From Novosphingobium pentaromativorans US6-1 (GTDB taxonomy: Bacteria; Pseudomonadota; Alphaproteobacteria; Sphingomonadales; Sphingomonadaceae), in assembly GCF_000767465.1 (NCBI RefSeq), contig NZ_CP009293.1, forward strand, positions 186,001 through 250,000: a DNA stretch of 64,000 nucleotides, given 5' to 3'. The translations under genes were made by a program, and so were the position numbers. The notes beneath the pieces are model-generated. The model made no database searches, was not told where the DNA came from, and saw nothing but the letters and a program-made list of their open reading frames with translations. Shown here in pieces: positions 35,735-43,710 of this stretch (positions are counted from its first letter, which is position 1; the number at the start of each line of letters is the position of its first letter).

Positions 35735-35848
35735 ATGAAGGTAGTTCGCGCCGATAAATTGAAATCATTGCTCGATGCATGGGAGCCCTGCACCGTGGCG
35801 ACGAACCCGCATCTCGAGGCTCTTGGGCTGACGGCGCAGAATCTGTAG
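35735..35848 (+). pseudogene. Truncated AbiEi-type antitoxin N-terminus
   Basis: A 37-residue frame, MKVVRADKLKSLLDAWEPC then TVATNPHLEALGLTAQNL, ending in TAG. It resembles the N-terminal helix-turn-helix of AbiEi-type antitoxins (an aromatic/charged helix followed by a GLTxQxL recognition helix), but stops before the wing. Probably a relic of an antitoxin gene that preceded the intact module at 36121. The rest of the stretch to 36120 holds no recognisable remainder. Confidence 0.4.
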
Positions 35849-36120
35849 ACTCGCGCCCTCCCGCAGTGGCTGGTTTGGTTGGGCTAAGCCCTTCTTCCCC
35901 CATACCTATCTCCAGCCCAGAGCCACAGAGGAAGGACAGGCTCGATATCCAGGACGGCGAGGATCTGCCCAACCTCCTGGCAGTTCCTGTCTTGCTCGGC
36001 CATCACCTTCCGTTCCGCGCTTCATCCCGTTCAGGATTGCAGCCCTTGTCGGCGACCCTTGCAGTATCGAGGAGAGAACCGTATATGCTATGCCGTAAAG
36101 GTCGTATTTTGGTTATCGCA

Positions 36121-36717
36121 ATGCAGCCGATTGTAACGCAGATTGTAAAGCGCCTGGAAGGGGGCGAGACATTGAGCCGCGCGGATTTCGCGCTCGATGC
36201 CGACTATGATTCCGTTGGCAGGGCTCTGCGTCAACTGGTCGCGGACAAACAGGTCGTGCGGGTCGGACGTGGGCGATATCGCAAGGCGAGCGGACCTGCG
36301 GGTGGTTCGTCGCTGGGCACGATCGCGGATGCGATCGAGAAGAAGGTGCGCCGCTCAAAGCGCAACGTCTTCCTGCGCGGCGATTTCGCTGACCTCGGAA
36401 GCTATGATGCGGTGGGCAGGGCCCTTCGGCAAAAGGCCAGGGACGGCAAACTCGTCCAGATCGGGTACGGACTCTATGCGAAGGCGGAACCTTCGCCGTT
36501 CACGGGCAAGCCGGCACCGGTCGTTGGCATCAAGCGCCTCGCTACGGAGGCATTGGGCCGGCTCGGCAAGAAGGTATCCTCGTCAAGCTTCGAGCAGGCC
36601 TATAACGGCGGCCGCTCGACGCAGGTGCCGACGGGCCGCATCGTTACGGTCAAGGATCGGGTTCGCCGCCGGATCGGATATGACGGCAATTATGTCATTC
36701 TCGAACGCACCCGATGA
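36121..36717 (+). CDS. AbiEi-like (DUF6088) antitoxin with two tandem HTH domains
   Basis: A 198-residue protein formed by two copies of one winged-helix unit. Copy 1 (about residues 10-55) has LSRADFALDADYDSVGRALR then VVRVGRGRYRKA; copy 2 (about 75-120) has FLRGDFADLGSYDAVGRALR then LVQIGYGLYAKA. The C-terminal part adds VVGIKRLATEALGRLG and a basic tail. ATG at 36121 chosen; the longer frame runs into unrelated sequence. It overlaps the toxin gene by 26 bases and would repress the module and neutralise the nucleotidyltransferase. Confidence 0.72.
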   Translation: MQPIVTQIVKRLEGGETLSRADFALDADYDSVGRALRQLVADKQVVRVGRGRYRKASGPAGGSSLGTIADAIEKKVRRSKRNVFLRGDFADLGSYDAVGRALRQKARDGKLVQIGYGLYAKAEPSPFTGKPAPVVGIKRLATEALGRLGKKVSSSSFEQAYNGGRSTQVPTGRIVTVKDRVRRRIGYDGNYVILERTR

Positions 36718-37627
36718 AGACCGGCTAGGCCGGGTCGCGGGTGCGCTGGCGGTCGATGAAGCCTTTGTCGAAAAGGACTGGTACGTCATCCAGGCGATCG
36801 GGCGCCTGAGTGAAATGGCGACCGACAATTTCGTGCTGGTCTTCTCTGGCGGCACATCGCTGCTCAAGGGTTATGACCTCATCCGCAGATTCTCCGAGGA
36901 CATCGACTTCAAGCTCAGCCTCGCAGAGGGTTTCCTCGACCTGTCCCGTAACCAGCGGAAAAACGCGCTGAAAACCTTTCGCGAGAGCGTGGTCGCTGGC
37001 TGGCATGATCTCGGCTTCACGGTCACGTCATGCATTTCGCGCGATGAGTATCGGTTCATCGAGCTGGAGATGAACTACCCCAGCATGCTCGCACCGCATA
37101 ATTCCCTTCGTCCCCATATTCTTGCGCAGATCTCAGCGAAGCCTCCCAGGCTCCCGGTCCAGCAGCGCGCGCTGTCGTCCTTTGTGGGGCAGGCGTCGAG
37201 GTCCGGTCCCGAGGTGCCAGCAATCGCTTGCGTGGACCCGGTCGAAACAGCGGCGGACAAGCTGAGCGCATTCTCCTGGCGGATGCTACTGCGCGATCGG
37301 ACGCATCCCAATGATGATCCAGCAATCGTCCGCCACTTGCACGACCTGGCCGCGCTCGAGCCGCTGGCTATGGGCTATGACGATTTTGCCGAGTTGCTGC
37401 GGACCGTGCTGGTGGAAGACAGCGCACGCGGGCAGGGCGGCGTCGCGGAGCTCGGTCCAGTGGCCCGGCTTGCCGCCATGCGCGCCAGGCTCGCGGACGA
37501 TCCGGTCTACGCCGAGGAATATGCGCGCTTCGTTGGCGGAATGGCCTTCGCCGGCGAGGCGCAGGTCCCCGACTACGAGGCGGCGGTCGCGGCCATCGGC
37601 CGATTGTGTGGTCTGCTGACCGACTGA
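36692..37627 (+). CDS. AbiEii-like nucleotidyltransferase toxin
   Basis: A 311-residue member of the nucleotidyltransferase AbiEii/AbiGii family. The nucleotide-binding SGGTSLLKGYDLIRRFSEDIDFKL contains the GS/GTS and DxD elements (Asp pair in EDID). Next come HDLGF and VETAADKLSAFSWR, common to the family. Two starts are possible (36680 and 36692); both lie inside the antitoxin gene, giving translation coupled to it. In studied systems such toxins modify tRNA or other acceptors and act bacteriostatically; the target here is unknown. Confidence 0.83.
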   Translation: MSFSNAPDEDRLGRVAGALAVDEAFVEKDWYVIQAIGRLSEMATDNFVLVFSGGTSLLKGYDLIRRFSEDIDFKLSLAEGFLDLSRNQRKNALKTFRESVVAGWHDLGFTVTSCISRDEYRFIELEMNYPSMLAPHNSLRPHILAQISAKPPRLPVQQRALSSFVGQASRSGPEVPAIACVDPVETAADKLSAFSWRMLLRDRTHPNDDPAIVRHLHDLAALEPLAMGYDDFAELLRTVLVEDSARGQGGVAELGPVARLAAMRARLADDPVYAEEYARFVGGMAFAGEAQVPDYEAAVAAIGRLCGLLTD

Positions 37628-37677
37628 CTGGCGATTATCCGTCTCGACATCTTGACGGGAGACATCCCGATCCGAAG

Positions 37678-38739
37678 ATGGTCCTCATGGACTGCTTTAG
37701 GATCGACGAGAGCGGCTATACGGGTTTCGACCTGCTGAATGCCGACCAGCGCCTCCAGGGCGCGAGCGCGATTGCCATCAGCGACGATGACGCTGCTCGA
37801 CTGATCCGTGATCATTTTCCGACCCTTCAGGCGGCCGAGCTCAAATATCGCGCGCTCGCACGCCGCCCGGCAAACCATCCGCGTCTGATCGGGCTCATGC
37901 GCGATGCGCTGAGCGCGCACAAATGCACGACCTACGTGTGCGACAAGCGTTTTCTGCTCGCCCTCATGTTCGTCGATTATGCGGTCGAGCCTTTCTACTA
38001 CGAGCGGAATCTCGACCTTTATGCCGATGGCCGCAACTATGCGATGGCCTCGCTTCTCCATAGCGTCGGGCCGACCTTGTTCGGTGCCGGCTCCTACAGG
38101 CGCCTGATGGCAGCTTTCCAGCGAGCCATGAAGGAAAAGAGCCCGACCGGCTTGAAAGCCCTTGTCGCCGCGGCGCGCGCGATGAACTGGCAGGCGCTCG
38201 ACGAAGTGCTCGGGCCGCTCGCAACAGGGTCGAGGGCGTGCCTTGCGGCGATCGCGACCCCTGGCGTCAGTACGGATGCTGCGATGGTGGTCTTGCAGGC
38301 GCTGATCACCCGGATGGAAGAGATGACCGATGGGCCCTACCGCATGGAACACGATCAGTCGAAGAACCTGCTCACCTATCACGGGCTGATCCAGAAGCTG
38401 ATCGAGCACGAGGATGAGATCGAGTTTCGCCAGTCCGAGATTGCACGGATGAAGTTTCCGCTGAAGCTGGCGGAAGTGACCCAGGTGGACTCGAAGACCA
38501 GCCCGGCGGTGCAGATCGCAGACATCCTGATCGGGGCGGCCATCGAGGCGGGAAATATGCGGGCGGGTCTGCGCAAGGGCGGACCCGATCCGCTTGCAGT
38601 CCTCTCGCTCTATGCCGAGGACCAGTTCATTCATCTGCTGCCCTCGATCGACTTCGAAGAACAGCATCGTTTCCGTTCGGGCACCCAGGCCTCGGAGTTC
38701 ATCGACTATTATGCCGCGAACTTCGGTTCGATGTCGTAG
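37678..38739 (+). CDS. DUF3800 domain protein
   Basis: A 353-residue protein of the DUF3800 group: it opens with FRIDESGYTGFDLL, has a long helical middle, and ends with VDSKTSPAVQIADILIGAA. The two acidic motifs resemble an RNase H/integrase-like fold, which is why a nuclease role is often suspected for this group; no activity is known to me. The ATG at 37678 is the likely start because it gives MVLMDCFRIDES; the upstream part of the open frame overlaps the toxin end. It follows the AbiE toxin by 50 bases, perhaps in the same transcript. Confidence 0.68.
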   Translation: MVLMDCFRIDESGYTGFDLLNADQRLQGASAIAISDDDAARLIRDHFPTLQAAELKYRALARRPANHPRLIGLMRDALSAHKCTTYVCDKRFLLALMFVDYAVEPFYYERNLDLYADGRNYAMASLLHSVGPTLFGAGSYRRLMAAFQRAMKEKSPTGLKALVAAARAMNWQALDEVLGPLATGSRACLAAIATPGVSTDAAMVVLQALITRMEEMTDGPYRMEHDQSKNLLTYHGLIQKLIEHEDEIEFRQSEIARMKFPLKLAEVTQVDSKTSPAVQIADILIGAAIEAGNMRAGLRKGGPDPLAVLSLYAEDQFIHLLPSIDFEEQHRFRSGTQASEFIDYYAANFGSMS

Positions 38740-38785
38740 GGAAGGGGGCGCCTCGACTCCATCGGAGCGAGGCGCCGGCCGCGAA

Positions 38786-39061
38786 TTAGCCGTTGAGCTT
38801 GTCCTTGACCGCCTTCGCCACGGTGAAGGTGAGCTTCCGGGAAGCAGCGATCTGGATGGTTTCGCCATTGGCCGGGTTGCGGCCTTCGCGCGCGGGCGCG
38901 TCCTTCACCTTGAACTTCCCGAACCCGTTGAGGCTCACTTCCTCGCCCTTGGCGGCAGCCTCCGCGATCGCCGCGAAGACAAGGTCGACCGCCTTGCGGG
39001 CATCCGCCTTGGTCGTGCCCGTCTGGCTGGCGAGGGTCTCGGCGAGCTCACTATTATTCAT
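38786..39061 (-). CDS. HU-family DNA-binding protein
   Basis: A 91-residue histone-like protein: MNNSELAETLASQTG then the helical dimer core, the beta-arm signature REGRNPANGETIQIAASR and a short C-terminal helix. It should bind and bend DNA as a dimer and assist replication, recombination or gene control on the element. It is convergent with the DUF3800 gene at 37678 and stands alone. Confidence 0.93.
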   Translation of the reverse strand: MNNSELAETLASQTGTTKADARKAVDLVFAAIAEAAAKGEEVSLNGFGKFKVKDAPAREGRNPANGETIQIAASRKLTFTVAKAVKDKLNG

Positions 39062-39133
39062 TCGAACGGTCCTTCATGGCAGTGGAAATCGCTCACTGCA
39101 TAACCGCCTGAACCGGCCCGCGCCATCGGCGTG

Positions 39134-40243
39134 CTAGATCTGCATGAAAATGTCGGCCTTATAAGTGTCCGACAGGCTCATGACACGATGGGCGAATGCC
39201 TCATTCTCTTCCGCGGCCTGATCGATGAGACGCGCCAGCTTCGCTAGGTTGTCGCGCTGCGGTTCGCTGAGCGCCGCGTGATCGGCACGAACGGTATCCA
39301 AGTCGGTGCCGACCACATAGGAGAAGAATTTGCCCAGAAGTCCGGCGACGACATCGCAGACCTGGATCAACGGCTCCTCCTGCGAGTCCACGAACCGGAA
39401 ACTGTCGACCGGCACGCGGTCCCGCATCAGGGGATCGGCCATGAACTGGCGGCGGACGACCTCCTCGAGGTCGAGCACATGCGTCGAGTTGCGCAGCAGT
39501 GCGATCCTGTGCCGGAAGAAGATGTCGAAACCCTCGATGAGGATATGCCGATCCTCATCGCTGCCTTCGATGAATGGGAAGCTCTCGCGCTGAATGGCGT
39601 CCTCGAGCACCTGGGCAAGGAGACCCCCATAGAGGGGATGGAGCTGGTCTGCTTCCTCTCGAACCATCTGCAGCAGAACATGGTAGAATTGCGGACCATC
39701 GCGCGGATCGAGCGCTGGATAGTTGAAGAAGCGGAAGAGATCGGTGGTTGCCTCAATGTCCCGGCGAAGCGCGATGTTGAGCATGTCCTTGAGAGCCGGC
39801 GCAACCAGCAGTAGCTCTTCACGCTCGGCCGCCATAAGCGCGGCGTCGACAATGTCGACCAGCGACCAGTAGATCATGTCCAGGCACTGGTAGTGGAGGA
39901 ATAGGTCGTTTTCAGCGATCCAGTCGAGAAGGATGCCTAGACGCCGGAAGCCCAGCAGGTCGAGGAAATCGCCCTTGCCGATGTGTGCGAGCTTCATCTC
40001 CTTGGTAGTCGGCTGCAGTTTGAGAGCGATGCGCAGAGGGGCGATGTCGATCGGCCTGCAGGCACCCTGATGAGCGATGCCGGCGAGAACGAAGCATCCC
40101 GGCTTATCGACATTCAGGCCATCGGCCGTGACATGCAAACGGCGGATGTTGTTCGTCTCGTCATAGTAGAGCGTGTAGGGTATATCGGCGCGATGCAGCC
40201 CGTGGAGCCGGACATCGGTGCGGCGGAGGTTGTCGATATCCAT
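39134..40243 (-). CDS. Second DUF3800 domain protein
   Basis: A 369-residue protein with the DUF3800 pattern: YTLYYDETNNIRR near the N-terminus and FVDSQEEPLIQVCDVVAGLLG near the C-terminus. The middle is helical. It is unrelated in detail to the DUF3800 protein at 37678, so the two are not a recent duplication. It lies 72 bases beyond the HU gene on the same strand and may share its direction of transcription. Function unknown; nuclease-like fold suspected. Confidence 0.7.
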   Translation of the reverse strand: MDIDNLRRTDVRLHGLHRADIPYTLYYDETNNIRRLHVTADGLNVDKPGCFVLAGIAHQGACRPIDIAPLRIALKLQPTTKEMKLAHIGKGDFLDLLGFRRLGILLDWIAENDLFLHYQCLDMIYWSLVDIVDAALMAAEREELLLVAPALKDMLNIALRRDIEATTDLFRFFNYPALDPRDGPQFYHVLLQMVREEADQLHPLYGGLLAQVLEDAIQRESFPFIEGSDEDRHILIEGFDIFFRHRIALLRNSTHVLDLEEVVRRQFMADPLMRDRVPVDSFRFVDSQEEPLIQVCDVVAGLLGKFFSYVVGTDLDTVRADHAALSEPQRDNLAKLARLIDQAAEENEAFAHRVMSLSDTYKADIFMQI

Positions 40244-40361
40244 ATCTCAGTCTGCTTGGCCCTATCCGCGCATCTCAGCGGTTCGTACTCCTGAGGCCCA
40301 GAACCCGGCGCCAACGGAGCTGAACAATCCCGATGGCTTGGCGGGCTCTAGTGCCAACTGT

Positions 40362-40391
40362 GTCACTTTACCTCGCGCCGGGTAAAGTGAC
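40362..40391. repeat. 30-bp near-palindrome, 11-bp arms
   Basis: GTCACTTTACC at 40362-40372 and its exact complement GGTAAAGTGAC at 40381-40391, separated by 8 bases. The right arm with its downstream flank recurs at 40737-40775 (29 of 39 bases match 40379-40417, with GTGAC and GATGGCAAA kept). It lies in a 588-bp gene-free stretch between the second DUF3800 gene and the gene at 40832. Likely a protein-binding site; replication-initiator or partition sites are possible. Confidence 0.6.
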
Positions 40392-40417
40392 GTAGATGGC
40401 AAACATTGCGATCGTCG

Positions 40418-40683
40418 CTTGCGGTTCAAGATGCGTATGATGTTCATGAAGGCCACGACAATGCCGATGGCCATCAGGATAAGCAGGCCCCCGGGAACCT
40501 CCCGGCGAAGCTGTCGATGATCCAGCCCAGCAAGGCGCCGCCCGCAACTCGCGCGAGGAAGCTCCGACAGCAGACGGTTGCCAAGCCTGTAGTGGGATCG
40601 GCGGGACGCGATCGTTCCTCCTCGGCCGAATGAGCTGCCGTCCGGCTGAGATTGCTCCCCGACAATGTCGAGATTTGATTCAT
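40418..40683 (-). pseudogene. atpI: atpI (ATP synthase subunit I) remnant with two frameshifts
   Basis: Read in two frames, this stretch encodes most of a sphingomonad-type AtpI: LGNRLLSE in one frame, FLARVAGGALLGWIIDSFAGRFPG in another, then GGLLILMAIGIVVAFMNIIRI back in the first. The two frameshifts compensate each other. AtpI normally assists c-ring assembly and is encoded next to atpB on the chromosome; no other atp gene is here. I interpret it as a decayed, displaced copy. Confidence 0.65.
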
Positions 40684-40831
40684 TAGTGCTCATGCAGCAG
40701 GTCTAGCATGGCGTGACGACAAGAAGATAATGGGCTCGGGTGAAGTGACACGGATGGCAAAAGCGCCGATCGGCGTTTCCATGAGCATTTGGGGGATTCA
40801 CAAGAGTCCAACTTTGTGCTTGATTCGTTCC

Positions 40832-41443
40832 ATGATCCAGCAGGACCTCTTCACGGCGGCGGCCCCTCAGCGGAAGACGGGCATGCCCGACGTCGTTCGC
40901 ACCATCGCGGAGCATTCCGCGCGGCCGCGCTATACCTTCATGGTGCTTGACCTCATTGCGCGGGTTGCCCGGGCAAACGGACAGGCGGGGCCGCTCGTTC
41001 GGGAAGGCGAGGCACTCGTGCCGATCCGCGAATGGCTGGCCGCAACAATCGCGCCAAGCGGGGCGCGCCATCATCAGCGCCGCGCGACCGCGGATAAGGT
41101 GCGGGCCGCGCTAGTTGGCAAAGGAAATCTGCCGGGCGACGCGGCCGAGGCCGATCGCCTGGTCGAGGCGGAAGTCAACGAGCGCATCCGCGAAACCGGC
41201 ATGACGGCGATCAGTCGAGCGGTATCGGAGTTGGTGAGGGCAGGGCTCATCACGCGCCACTATCAGGGCTTCTTCGTGGATCACGAAAACCGGGGTGCCC
41301 AGCGTCATGCGGTGTACACCGTGACGGATGCGGTCCGGGCCGCGCTTCACCCGAGCATGGCCACCAGTGAAAATCGGCGGCAACCCTATGTCCGCGGGCC
41401 GCACGGGCAGCGCCGGGCAGCGGCAGCGCGCGCCGCGGGTTAG
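40832..41443 (+). CDS. Hypothetical protein with wing-helix-like region
   Basis: 203 residues from ATG 40832 (MIQQDLFTAAAPQRK); the frame is open further upstream but runs through the repeat at 40737-40775. The middle (TAISRAVSELVRAGLITRHYQGFFVDHENRGAQRHAVYTVTDAVRAAL) looks like a winged helix. The C-terminal tail is basic. It is convergent with the abortive-infection operon, overlapping it by 4 bases. No family assigned; a DNA-binding role is plausible. Confidence 0.5.
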   Translation: MIQQDLFTAAAPQRKTGMPDVVRTIAEHSARPRYTFMVLDLIARVARANGQAGPLVREGEALVPIREWLAATIAPSGARHHQRRATADKVRAALVGKGNLPGDAAEADRLVEAEVNERIRETGMTAISRAVSELVRAGLITRHYQGFFVDHENRGAQRHAVYTVTDAVRAALHPSMATSENRRQPYVRGPHGQRRAAAARAAG

Positions 41444-42336
41444 ATGTCCTGCCCGTGCTGTGGGAGCGCGCGCTTCTCCTGGCGCTCCCAGGTCTCGATC
41501 AGGAACAACGCCAGCGAACTGGCGGCGTTGATCGCGAGGCGAGCGATGCGTGGATCGATCCGCCTGAAGCCCTTTTCACGCCCATGGGCGTCACCACCAT
41601 GCGTTCGCAACGCACCGATGCCTTTCGCGACCGACGTCAGGCCGCTCAGAATCTGGCGGATGTCGCCCTCTATTTCAGCGGGTAGATCGGTGCGGCCCGG
41701 CGACAAGTTCAACGGCTCCTGAACGGCGCGGATGAGGCCATCGATGTCCTTGCGGGCCGGCAGGGGCAGTCCGAGCTCGATGAGGATGGAGCGGCAGACC
41801 GCCTCGATGAGCGAACAGGCGGCCGTCACCGCATCTTCCGGGTCGTCCTGAAGGTTGGGGAGGGCGCGCGCGATCTCCATCTGCACCGTGTCGAAGTCGA
41901 GTGTCGCCACCTTCTGGATGAAAGGCTCGACGATCGTCCCGGAGCTCTGGCGTCTGGTCAGCACCGCCTTGCCGCCGACGATCACCACCGCCAGCTTATC
42001 CGCGGCGAGCGCCTTGTTGAGATGCTCGCGAACCGCGTTCGCCTTGTCGGGCTCGGTCAGATATTCGCGCGGATCGCAGACTTTCTCGATGATCCGGGTG
42101 ATGTAGATGTCGCCTTGGCCGTCATGGTGATTGGAGGTCTGGCGCAGGAAATCCGTCGTCGCCGGCACGCGCGAACTCGACCCAATACGCATGTCGAGGC
42201 CGCAATCGAGGAAGAATTGTTCGATCTTCGGGCCCGAGCGATAAATGCCGATTGCCGGGCTATTGTCGTTGCCCGCGCCGCCGGTGATCGTGTCGACCAG
42301 TGCCTTGATGACGAAGGTAGAGAATTTGCCGCTCAT
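41440..42336 (-). CDS. Abortive infection protein with Abi C-terminal domain
   Basis: A 298-residue protein. The C-terminal half matches the Abi_C pattern: DPEDAVTAACSLIEAVCRSIL, then GLPLPARKDIDGLIRAVQEPLNLSP, then GIGALRTHGGDAHGREKGFRRIDPRIARLAINAASSLALFLIETWE. In this family the conserved His/Asp segment HGGDAHG is a hallmark. The N-terminal half is poorly conserved. Its ATG overlaps the stop of the HEPN-type gene upstream (ATGA), so the two are co-translated. Phage defence is inferred from the family. Confidence 0.75.
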   Translation of the reverse strand: MSGKFSTFVIKALVDTITGGAGNDNSPAIGIYRSGPKIEQFFLDCGLDMRIGSSSRVPATTDFLRQTSNHHDGQGDIYITRIIEKVCDPREYLTEPDKANAVREHLNKALAADKLAVVIVGGKAVLTRRQSSGTIVEPFIQKVATLDFDTVQMEIARALPNLQDDPEDAVTAACSLIEAVCRSILIELGLPLPARKDIDGLIRAVQEPLNLSPGRTDLPAEIEGDIRQILSGLTSVAKGIGALRTHGGDAHGREKGFRRIDPRIARLAINAASSLALFLIETWERQEKRALPQHGQDI

Positions 42337-42995
42337 GGCTTGGTTGCCAGGAGAGCAAGGACCGATTGCTTTCCATCCATCCAGGCGGCGGCGATCTGGC
42401 TTCGCCAGGCGATCATGTCATGTATCCGCTGATAATCGTCGTCGATGTTCCGCGTGAACACTGGCTCATGATGCGCGATCCGGTTGCGCAGCAGCCGGAT
42501 GATACGCAGATCCGCATGTGCTGTCGCACGGCACTGCGCGATGGTTTGAGCCGGCGGCGCACCTGGAAAGCAAGCGCGGAAATGCGCGTTCCATATGCGA
42601 CTGTCCTGCCCTGCGGTGAAGAGGGTTTCCCAGAACGCGAATTTGAGTTCGGCGATGACTTTGCCCGTCGTAGGCAGGCTGGCTGCGCAGGTTTGCAGGT
42701 CGATTGCGGGGTTGTAGCGGAACCGGCCTTTGGGGCGAGGCAGGCTTCGGATGAAGCCGTTATTCCAGGGCCAATTTGCGCCGTGGACGCGCTCGATCGC
42801 TTCCGCAACGCCATTCCGGACCGCGACCTCGCATACCTGAAGCGGTACGATCAGGGCCGCGGAAAGGTCGAGATTCCATTCGTAGAGTGCGAGCGCCTGC
42901 TCCCGATCGTTGCCCATTGCTTGCAGATAGGTTGCAAAGCGGGGTGCAGAGATGACGATTGGCAGTTCGTGTATCTCGTCCTGGGAAAAGGGCAA
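42333..42995 (-). CDS. Abi family protein with HEPN-like RxxxxH motif
   Basis: About 220 residues of the Abi-like (AbiD/F) family. The N-terminal part reads ISAPRFATYLQAMGNDREQALALYEWNLDLSAALIVPLQVCEVAVRNG and the C-terminal part RIIRLLRNRIAHHEPVF, the Arg-x4-His catalytic pattern of HEPN RNases. I chose TTG at 42995 because AGGA lies 8 bases upstream; the frame is open to TTG at 43037, but that codon touches the promoter-like TATATA. First gene of a two-gene operon with the Abi_C-domain protein. A probable ncRNA is transcribed divergently from the start region. Confidence 0.75.
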   Translation of the reverse strand: MPFSQDEIHELPIVISAPRFATYLQAMGNDREQALALYEWNLDLSAALIVPLQVCEVAVRNGVAEAIERVHGANWPWNNGFIRSLPRPKGRFRYNPAIDLQTCAASLPTTGKVIAELKFAFWETLFTAGQDSRIWNAHFRACFPGAPPAQTIAQCRATAHADLRIIRLLRNRIAHHEPVFTRNIDDDYQRIHDMIAWRSQIAAAWMDGKQSVLALLATKP

Positions 42996-43018
42996 TGTAG
43001 GCGTCCTGTCGGAGGCTA

Positions 43019-43046
43019 TTGACGATCCCGTCAACAACCCTATATA
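43019..43046 (+). promoter_or_regulatory. Strong sigma-70-like promoter for a short transcript
   Basis: TTGACG at 43019-43024 and TATATA at 43041-43046, 16 bases apart, close to the general housekeeping consensus. The -35 region lies in a dyad (TTGACG/CGTCAA). No open reading frame follows before the terminator at 43105-43133. On the other strand the same TATATA lies just upstream of the Abi gene start, so both units may be controlled from here. Confidence 0.6.
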
Positions 43047-43051
43047 GAGAA

Positions 43052-43133
43052 GGCTGGCATTGAGAACGCGGGCTTACGCCCCCCCTCATTGCTTAAGGAT
43101 ATCGAAGGCCCGCCGTAAGGTGGGCCTTTTTTT
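43052..43133 (+). ncRNA. Candidate small RNA next to the Abi operon
   Basis: Predicted transcript of about 80 nt between the promoter above and a strong terminator. It contains a GGGC-TTAC-GCCC hairpin flanked by a weaker GAG/CTC stem and ends in the terminator stem. Families of structured RNAs (abiF motif) are known beside abiF-type genes; this could be a relative. Not tested; the start point is estimated from the -10 box. Confidence 0.5.
43105..43133 (+). terminator. Rho-independent terminator
   Basis: Stem AAGGCCCGCC / GGTGGGCCTT (one G-T wobble) around a GTAA loop, followed by seven T residues. One of the clearest terminators in the window; it only makes sense for a plus-strand transcript starting near 43052, because the nearest plus-strand gene upstream ends at 41443. 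Confidence 0.85.
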
Positions 43134-43368
43134 GTGCCAAAACGTGGAGCGAATCGGCCCGAAAGGCAAGTGCAACCTAAGCCCAGATCAATCCAATATA
43201 TATTGGATCCAGAACCGGGCGGGTAGCGCGGGGTAAGGAAGCCCGATACTCAAGAGCGTGCGCATTACAGAATCGGTCGATGCAACGGCGCCGCTCGTTT
43301 CGTGAGATGATGCCCCTTCTATCGTCGTATCGGCCAAACCGCTCGTGAGCACACGGAGGAGCGGGACG

Positions 43369-43710
43369 CTATTCTTTCGGAACATCGGTCTCGCCTGCCC
43401 TGCGGTCCCGATACAATGCGGCTCGCGCTAAGAGCATGAGGGTAACCGGCGTCGTCAACGTCACGAATATGCCGATCAGGATTTCATGCACCACAGGCCG
43501 GGATTGCAGCACTGAAAAGCAGGTGATCGAGGCGACCAGAATGCAAAGCGTGCCCAGCGTAGGACCTAAAGTGGGGGCGTGAACTCGCTCGTAAAAGCTG
43601 CTCAGCCTGATCAAGCCCAAGGTGCCCACCAAGGTAATCAGCGCACCTAAAAGCACGAATATCCCGACTATGAGCGCGGCCCAGAGCGGAAGTTCGGGCG
43701 CTTGGATCAT
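43369..43710 (-). CDS. mrpG: Na+/H+ antiporter subunit MrpG
   Basis: A 113-residue membrane protein with three hydrophobic segments and the MrpG pattern LGTLGLIRLSSFYERVHAPTLGPTLGTLC. Last gene of the mrp operon; it overlaps the mrpF stop (ATGA). Needed for assembly and activity of the Mrp complex in other bacteria. The 235 bases between its end and the terminator at 43133 hold no convincing gene. Confidence 0.9.
   Translation of the reverse strand: MIQAPELPLWAALIVGIFVLLGALITLVGTLGLIRLSSFYERVHAPTLGPTLGTLCILVASITCFSVLQSRPVVHEILIGIFVTLTTPVTLMLLARAALYRDRRAGETDVPKE

Noticed and set aside
37573..38868. 431-residue minus-strand open frame
   Set aside because: Antisense to the DUF3800 gene; composition rich in Arg/His/Gly and no recognisable domain.
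43052..43133. tRNA or leader peptide instead of a small RNA
   Set aside because: No cloverleaf or CCA end, and no start codon with a ribosome site followed by an open frame before the terminator.
43188..43385. 65-residue minus-strand frame after mrpG
   Set aside because: No ribosome site, no family resemblance; it overlaps the mrpG end.
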